A stretch of DNA of 46,699 bases from Dehalococcoidia bacterium (GTDB lineage: Bacteria > Chloroflexota > Dehalococcoidia > UBA2979), in NCBI GenBank assembly GCA_028279505.1, contig JANQNP010000131.1:1-46699 (forward strand). Reading direction: 5' to 3'. A program made the position numbers and the translations under genes. The notes below the pieces were generated by a model. The model ran no database searches, was not told the origin of the DNA, and saw only the letters and a program-made list of their open reading frames with translations. This document shows, piece by piece, positions 42,080 through 46,699 of the stretch (positions are counted from its first letter, which is position 1; each line of letters opens with the position of its first letter).

Positions 42080-43639
42080 ATGGCGGAGTATCTGTCGCCT
42101 GGTGTCTACATCGAGGAGATCGAGGTCGGCCCGAAGCCAATCGAGGGGGTGTCGACGAGCAACCTCGGGATGGCGGGGATGAGTGAACGGGGGCCCGAGG
42201 AAGTCCGGCTGGTGGGGAGCTGGCTTGAGTTCCGCCGGCTGTACGGGGATCCGGTGGCAGCGGAGCGGGGGCGGTACTTCGCGCACGCGGTTCGTGGCTT
42301 CTTCGACAACGGTGGACGCCGGCTGTTCGTCGCACGGGTGTCGGGGACGGGCGCGGGGCGGGCGTTTCGGGTGCTGGGGAATTCGCTGCGGATCCGTGCG
42401 CTCGGTCCGGGCGTGTCGGGCAACCACATCCTGGTGAAGGTCAGCGAGGCGTCGCTCGCAGGAGACGACCGATTCAAGCTGCACGTGATCTACTTCCGCG
42501 AGGGCGTGCCTGATCCGCTGGTGGATCCGACCTTGCCGGGAGCACAGGCGCAGGATGACTACGTCGAGCCGACGCAGGTCGAGGTTTACGACAACCTTTC
42601 CTCGAACGCTGTTGCGCCGACGGAAGCGGTCCGAACGCTGGCGGGGTCGAGCCTGATCGAGGCGTTCTGGGAGGATCCGGACGCTCCAGCAGCCCCTGGG
42701 CCCGCGGACTTCGAGGCGCTGGAGGACGGCGCCGACGGCGTTCCACCGACGCTGCAGAACTTCCAGGGCCGCGAGGTCACGGAGCAGCGCGGCGGGGAGA
42801 CCGTCACCTATGAGACTGGGCTGCTGGGCCTGGAGGGGGTGGACGAGGTCTCGCTGCTGGCGGCGCCCGACGAACATGCGGTTCCGGGCTTGCGGAGCGA
42901 GGTGATCGGGCAGTGCCAACGCCTGCGTGACCGATTCGCGCTGTTGTCCGTCGAGTCGGGGCAGCGAAACGTTCAGGGCATCGTGGTCGATCCCCCGACC
43001 GACTTCGCTGCGCTGTACTGGCCCTGGGTGTTCGTGCAGCACCCGTCCCAGAACCGTCGAGTGCTGGTCCCGCCAGTGGGCCATGCGGCCGGTATTGCGG
43101 CACGCCTGGACGTCGAGAGGGGGGTGCACAAGGCCCCGGCCAACGCGGTCGTGCGTGGGGCGGTGGAGCTGGAATTCCCGGTTTCGCGGACGCACCAGGA
43201 CATCCTGAATCCGCGAGGGGTGAACGTGATCCGAGACTTCCGTCCGGATGGACGGGGTCTCCGATTGTGGGGCGCGCGGACGATGTCCGCTGATCCTTCC
43301 TGGAAGTACATCAACGTCCGGCGGCTCTTCCTGTTCCTGGAGGAGTCGATCGACGAGGGCACCCAGTGGGTGGTGTTCGAGCCGAACAGCGAGGCGCTCT
43401 GGGATCGGGTGCGCCGCTCGATCGAGGGGTTCCTGACGACGGTGTGGCGAAACGGTGCGCTGATGGGGACGAGTCCCGAGCAGGCGTTCTACGTGAAATG
43501 TGACCGTTCAACGATGACGGAAGACGACATCCAGAACGGGCGACTCGTCTGCTACATCGGCGTGGCTCCAGTGAAACCAGCGGAGTTCGTCATCTTCCGG
43601 ATTCACCAGTGGACATTCGGCGCAGAGATGGCCGCCTAG
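42080..43639 (+). CDS. contractile tail sheath protein 1
   Basis: This is a 519-residue phage-tail-type sheath protein. The N-terminus MAEYLSPGVYIEEIEVGPKPIEGVSTSNLGMAGMSERGP and the middle FGDP-like LYGDPVAAERGRYFAHAVRGFFDNGGRRLFV are family hallmarks. The C-terminal sheath domain includes DYRPDGRGL-type IRDFRPDGRGLRLWGARTM and WKYINVRRLFLFLEESIDEGTQWVVFEPN. This subunit forms the contracting cylinder around the tube. Ribosome-binding site AAGGAGAGG lies 8 nt before the ATG. It resembles Afp2/Pvc2-type sheaths and precedes tube 1. Confidence 0.95.
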   Translation: MAEYLSPGVYIEEIEVGPKPIEGVSTSNLGMAGMSERGPEEVRLVGSWLEFRRLYGDPVAAERGRYFAHAVRGFFDNGGRRLFVARVSGTGAGRAFRVLGNSLRIRALGPGVSGNHILVKVSEASLAGDDRFKLHVIYFREGVPDPLVDPTLPGAQAQDDYVEPTQVEVYDNLSSNAVAPTEAVRTLAGSSLIEAFWEDPDAPAAPGPADFEALEDGADGVPPTLQNFQGREVTEQRGGETVTYETGLLGLEGVDEVSLLAAPDEHAVPGLRSEVIGQCQRLRDRFALLSVESGQRNVQGIVVDPPTDFAALYWPWVFVQHPSQNRRVLVPPVGHAAGIAARLDVERGVHKAPANAVVRGAVELEFPVSRTHQDILNPRGVNVIRDFRPDGRGLRLWGARTMSADPSWKYINVRRLFLFLEESIDEGTQWVVFEPNSEALWDRVRRSIEGFLTTVWRNGALMGTSPEQAFYVKCDRSTMTEDDIQNGRLVCYIGVAPVKPAEFVIFRIHQWTFGAEMAA

Positions 43640-43700
43640 ATGATCGCGAGCATCGCCGAGCTAGCGAGACAGAGCTCAACGAGGGACAGGAAGACGGCAA

Positions 43701-44144
43701 ATGGCTGAGTCCGGTTCACGAGACGATCCATATGGGGCATTCAACTTCCTGGTGGAGATCGACGGCGTAACGGTCGCGGGATTCTCGGAGGTCGGTGGTC
43801 TATCGACCGAGACCGACGTGATTGAGTACCGAACCGGCGCGACGGACATCACGGTCACAAAGCTCCCGGGGCTGAAGAAGTTCACGAACATCTCGCTGAA
43901 GCGCGGGTTCACTGCGTCGGACGAGCTCTGGAACTGGCGGAAGGCGGTGATGGACGGCCAGACGCAGCGACAGAGCGGGGCGGTGGTGCTGCTGGACGAA
44001 GGCCGTGAGCGGGCGATCCGGTGGGCGTTCTACGAGGCGTGGCCGGCCAAGTGGGAGGGCCCGGCGCTGAACGGTCAGACGAGCGAAGTGGCGATCGAGA
44101 CGCTCGAGATCGCCTGCGAGAAGCTCGAGATGGAACTGGCGTGA
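43701..44144 (+). CDS. contractile injection system inner tube protein 1 (gp19-like)
   Basis: This is a 147-residue tail-tube protein: FLVEIDGVTVAGFSEVGGLSTETDVIEYR near the start, LPGLKKFTNISLKRGF, then ELWNWRKAVMDG and ESWP-type FYEAWPAKWEGPALN. The family (phage tail tube protein, gp19/Afp1-like) stacks as hexamers inside the sheath. The ribosome-binding site is weak (AGGAAG at 13-8 nt upstream). It lies directly between sheath 1 and sheath 2, as in other eCIS loci. Confidence 0.95.
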   Translation: MAESGSRDDPYGAFNFLVEIDGVTVAGFSEVGGLSTETDVIEYRTGATDITVTKLPGLKKFTNISLKRGFTASDELWNWRKAVMDGQTQRQSGAVVLLDEGRERAIRWAFYEAWPAKWEGPALNGQTSEVAIETLEIACEKLEMELA

Positions 44145-44148
44145 CGGG

Positions 44149-45954
44149 ATGAGTTCGCTGGGTCCGCCCGGAGTTCGCTTCGAGTTCGTCGACACGCCGG
44201 CGCGGCCGATTCCGAGTCGCTACCGGACCGATGTGGTGGGGTTCGTCGGTTTCGCGGCGCGAGGCCCGCTTCACGTGCCGGTGGCGGTCGAGTCGTGGGA
44301 GCAGTACCGGACGGCGTTCGGGGGCTTCGAGGGGGCGGGATACCTTCCGTACGCGGTGCGTCTCTTCTTCGAGAACGGCGGGCGGAAGTCGTTCGTGGTT
44401 CGGGTCGCGGATCCGGCAGTGGCCAGGACCGCGACCCGCAGCGTCGACCTCGTGGACCCGCAGCTCCCGCCCGGCTCGGTCGCTGTGCCTCAGCTCCGAC
44501 TCGAGGCGACGTCGCCGGGGAGTTGGGGGGATGGGGTCAGCGTGACGTTCACGGCCGGCGCGCGAGGGCTGGCCAGCGTTCAGATCGCCGATGGCGAGTC
44601 CCGGACGCGCCTGCTGGGGGTGAGCCTGCGTCCGGAGGACGAGCGGTACTTGCCGCGGATCCTCAGCGTGCGCTGCGACCGGTGTGGGCTGATGAGCGTG
44701 TCGAACGGGCGCGGGCTCGAGCGGGTCCCTGGCTTCGAAGCGGTGTGCGAGTGCGGTCCGCTCAGCCGACCGCGAGCGGCGTACCCGCTGATGGCCCATC
44801 CCGATCCCAGGCATCGGGCCGAACTCCAGCTCCCGCCGGGGACGTTCCGGTTGGAGGGTGGCGTGGATGGGATCCGATCGTGCACGAAGCACCATGTCCT
44901 CGGAATGCTCGACCCGATACCGCAGGGGCTCGAGCCGGAGCGGCTCTGGGGGCTGTCGTCGCTGCTGGACCTCCGCGACGTTTCGGTGGTGGTCATCCCC
45001 GATGCACATCGATTCCCGACGCCGGACAGCGCGGAGTTCGTTCCGACACCCCCAGAGCCACCGTGGTGCGGCGACCTCATGGAGCCGGCGGCGCCCGAGC
45101 CATTGTTCGTGCCGCCGCCGGCGCCGACGCGGGAACGGCCGCCGAGCTGGAGCGACGAGGAAAGCCGAGAGATCGTGGCCGGGGCAGTGCGGTTCTGCGA
45201 GCTGCGTGGAGACTGCGTCGCGCTGGTCGATCCGCCGGTTGGCGTTCGCGATGCGGAGGCCGTGGAGGTGTTCCGCGGGAGGCTGACTCCGAGTCATCGC
45301 GCAGGTCTGTACTGGCCGTGGGTGGTGGTGCGTCACGAGCTGCGCCAGCACAGCGGCGCGGAGTGGTTCGCTGTTCCGCCGGCGGGAGCCGTTGCGGGCC
45401 TCACGGCGCGCCTCGACCTGAGCGCGGGACCTCACCGGACGCCGGCGGGGCACACGATCCAGGGAGCGGCGGCGACGACCGAGGCCGTGGCCGACGACGC
45501 GCATGCCTGGCTGAACGAGATCGGCGTGAACGTGTTACGTGCGAGGTCTGCTCGCGGCGTGGTGCTGGAAGGCGCGCGGTCGACCAGCGATCGGCGGACG
45601 CGACGTTACCTCAACGTCGAGCGGGCGTTGATTGCGATTCGGGACGCGCTCGGACGCGAGTACGCGGGGTTCGTGTTCGAAGGCAACGGGGCGGTGCTCC
45701 GAACGGTGCTGGGCGATCAACTGCGGTTGCTTCTGGGCGACCTCTGGCGGCGGGGATGGCTGACGGGAGGGTCGGCGGCGGAGGCGTTCGACGTCATTTG
45801 CGACGAGACGACGAACCCTCCCGAGGTGGTTGAACAAGGGATGGTGGTGGCTGAGATCCGGCTGAGGATCCCTCCGCCGATCGAGTGGCTGGTGGTGCGC
45901 ATCGGGCGAAGCGTCCAGGGGGTCGAGACATTCGAGGTGGGTGGGGTCCGATGA
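44149..45954 (+). CDS. contractile tail sheath protein 2 with zinc-ribbon-like insertion
   Basis: This 601-residue protein has a sheath N-terminus (PPGVRFEFVDTPARPIPSRYRTDVVGFVGFAARGP) and C-terminus (LNEIGVNVLRARSARGVVLEGARSTSD; YLNVERALIAIRDALG). Both ends align with sheath 1, while the middle is enlarged. Residues 176-202 hold Cys176-x2-Cys179 and Cys200-x-Cys202, a zinc-ribbon-like insert. A Pro-rich linker follows at about 285-345 (TPPEPPWCGDLMEPAAPEP). It may act at a special sheath position such as the baseplate-proximal or cap-proximal ring, by analogy with Afp3/Afp4. It overlaps tube 2 (ATGA). Confidence 0.92.
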   Translation: MSSLGPPGVRFEFVDTPARPIPSRYRTDVVGFVGFAARGPLHVPVAVESWEQYRTAFGGFEGAGYLPYAVRLFFENGGRKSFVVRVADPAVARTATRSVDLVDPQLPPGSVAVPQLRLEATSPGSWGDGVSVTFTAGARGLASVQIADGESRTRLLGVSLRPEDERYLPRILSVRCDRCGLMSVSNGRGLERVPGFEAVCECGPLSRPRAAYPLMAHPDPRHRAELQLPPGTFRLEGGVDGIRSCTKHHVLGMLDPIPQGLEPERLWGLSSLLDLRDVSVVVIPDAHRFPTPDSAEFVPTPPEPPWCGDLMEPAAPEPLFVPPPAPTRERPPSWSDEESREIVAGAVRFCELRGDCVALVDPPVGVRDAEAVEVFRGRLTPSHRAGLYWPWVVVRHELRQHSGAEWFAVPPAGAVAGLTARLDLSAGPHRTPAGHTIQGAAATTEAVADDAHAWLNEIGVNVLRARSARGVVLEGARSTSDRRTRRYLNVERALIAIRDALGREYAGFVFEGNGAVLRTVLGDQLRLLLGDLWRRGWLTGGSAAEAFDVICDETTNPPEVVEQGMVVAEIRLRIPPPIEWLVVRIGRSVQGVETFEVGGVR

Positions 45955-46400
45955 TGACGACCGGCAGCCGCGCCGATCCGCTGCCCGCGTTCCAGTTCCA
46001 GGTGCGATTCGACGGCGTGGTACTCGGAGGCTTTGCCGAGGTGACCGGCCTCGCCGCCGAGGTCGAGGTGCTCGATGTGGTCGAGGGCGGTCAGAACGAC
46101 TTCGTGCACCGTCTTCCGGGGAGAACCCGACATACGAACATCACGCTGAGCCGCGGCCTTGCGACGACGCAGTTGTGGGAGTGGTTCGCGGCGCTGGCGG
46201 GCGGTGCGATCGACCGACGGACGACGGTGGTGGAGCTGCATGAGCCTCGCTCGGAGGCGCCGGCGATGCGCTGGGTCCTCGCATCGGCGTTCCCCTGCAA
46301 GTGGAACGGCCCGGAGCTGAAGGCCGACCAGAGTCTCGTTGCGATCGAGTCGATCGAGCTCTGTCATCACGGATTCAGCCTGCGCGCGGAGGGTGCCTGA
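45951..46400 (+). CDS. contractile injection system inner tube protein 2 (gp19-like)
   Basis: This 149-residue tail-tube family protein opens FQFQVRFDGVVLGGFAEVTGLAAEVEVLDV, then LPGRTRHTNITLSRGLATTQLWEWFAAL and the C-terminal CKWNGPELKADQSLVAIESIELCHHGF. It is paralogous to tube 1 and in the position of Afp5, which starts the tube at the baseplate hub in studied systems. The chosen ATG (45951) overlaps the sheath 2 stop; upstream in-frame starts read into sheath 2. Confidence 0.93.
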   Translation: MMTTGSRADPLPAFQFQVRFDGVVLGGFAEVTGLAAEVEVLDVVEGGQNDFVHRLPGRTRHTNITLSRGLATTQLWEWFAALAGGAIDRRTTVVELHEPRSEAPAMRWVLASAFPCKWNGPELKADQSLVAIESIELCHHGFSLRAEGA

Positions 46401-46604
46401 GTGCCCACGTACATCGATGAACTCGAGATCGACGTTTCCACCGGAGGCAGTGGCGCTGGTTCACAGCGGCTGTCGGAGCAGCGATTCGCGGCGCTGGTGG
46501 CGAGCGTGGCGCGCGCGCTCGACGAGCGGGCGCGTGGGAGTGAGTCGGCGGATCACGATGCTCGGATCGATGGGCGAAATCGCCCGGCTTCGATCGGCGA
46601 CTAG
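46401..46604 (+). CDS. small eCIS protein, Afp6/DUF5908-like
   Basis: This 67-codon ORF starts GTG directly after the tube 2 stop. It begins MPTYIDELEIDV, a short beta strand then an Arg/Ala helix, resembling the 50-70-residue proteins placed between tube 2 and the LysM hub in eCIS loci (DUF5908, Afp6). From 46493 the DNA lies in the terminal fold-back palindrome and its 19-nt loop, so residues after about 31 are supported by one arm only. The last five residues and the stop fall in the loop; the true C-terminus is uncertain. Confidence 0.55.
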   Translation: MPTYIDELEIDVSTGGSGAGSQRLSEQRFAALVASVARALDERARGSESADHDARIDGRNRPASIGD

Positions 46605-46699
46605 GCGGGCGATTTCGCCCATCGATCCGAGCATCGTGATCCGCCGACTCACTCCCACGCGCCCGCTCGTCGAGCGCGCGCGCCACGCTCGCCACCAGC
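46493..46699. repeat. 94-bp perfect inverted repeat at window end (fold-back)
   Basis: Bases 46493-46586 are the exact reverse complement of 46606-46699, with a 19-nt unique loop (46587-46605). The left arm is ordinary eCIS coding sequence. The right arm simply repeats it inverted until the window ends. This is typical of a chimeric fold-back at a contig end. Genuine palindromic sequence here is unlikely. Confidence 0.95.

Noticed and set aside
41022..43195. Long minus-strand open frames opposite the eCIS genes
   Set aside because: They are antisense shadows rich in Arg/Pro/His; the plus-strand genes have clear family signatures.
46493..46699. Hairpin telomere of a linear replicon
   Set aside because: The arm is ordinary coding sequence of an eCIS gene and there is no resolvase/protelomerase context; an assembly or amplification fold-back is far more likely.

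Overview
The window is a GC-rich (roughly two-thirds G+C by eye) bacterial chromosomal segment with gene-dense, mostly core content on the left and accessory content on the right. Two exported lipoproteins (one with a PTEAP-type acidic linker), a BTAD-type regulator, frequent GTG/TTG starts and an exported protein with 'WFR...' beta repeats make a Chloroflexota lineage (for example Dehalococcoidia/Tepidiformia-like) my best guess. A deep-branching actinobacterium is not excluded, and no rRNA is present to settle it. The right end of the window is a perfect fold-back palindrome, which looks like a contig-end artefact.

Region 1 (1-20 kb) is housekeeping. It starts with two tRNA-Ser genes, two small membrane/coiled-coil proteins and mnmA. 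A lipoprotein and rsfS follow on the plus strand. A minus-strand block then carries a methyltransferase, ndk-tsaB-tsaE-thiL (overlapping genes linking t6A tRNA modification, thiamine diphosphate synthesis and NDP kinase) and gyrA. After that come a TolB/WD40-like exported protein, an endonuclease/exonuclease/phosphatase-fold protein, a gamma-glutamylcyclotransferase/class-I amidotransferase pair, a TPR protein and tRNA-Pro. The region closes with a secreted beta-repeat protein, rnhA, a thioredoxin-like lipoprotein, a CnoX-like thioredoxin-TPR protein and a D-2-hydroxyacid dehydrogenase.

Region 2 (20-25.8 kb) begins with a convincing c-di-GMP-I (GEMM-I) riboswitch. It is followed by a 15-codon leader ORF overlapping (GTGA) the start of an uncharacterised zinc-ribbon / acidic linker / coiled-coil protein. 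Then come an alpha/beta hydrolase, a TPR protein, two paralogous universal stress proteins, an SRPBCC protein and a one-component regulator with an OmpR-type DNA-binding domain followed by a PAS-like domain.

Region 3 (25.8 to about 38.7 kb) is an integrative island at tRNA-Arg(TCG). It has a tyrosine integrase with a co-oriented helix-turn-helix gene, a divergent excisionase-like HTH gene and a type I restriction-modification system hsdM-hsdS-hsdR. The hsdM reading frame is broken by one base in a G5 tract. Also present are an unrecognised translationally coupled gene pair, a PIN-domain protein with a C-terminal zinc ribbon, and a small zinc-finger protein. Two diverged copies of a roughly 125-nt hairpin-forming non-coding element lie in direct orientation on either side of the hsd genes. 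Near-identical GGGGCCAAA-type motifs lie close to both presumed island ends.

Region 4 (39.2 kb to the end) is the left part of an extracellular contractile injection system (eCIS) locus. A BTAD regulator is followed by a Pvc16/Afp16-like cap protein (DUF4255), a carboxypeptidase-regulatory-like beta protein, sheath 1, tube 1, sheath 2 (with a Cys4 zinc-ribbon-like insertion), tube 2 and a small Afp6-like protein. The expected hub, spike, baseplate, tape-measure and ATPase genes lie beyond the end of the window.
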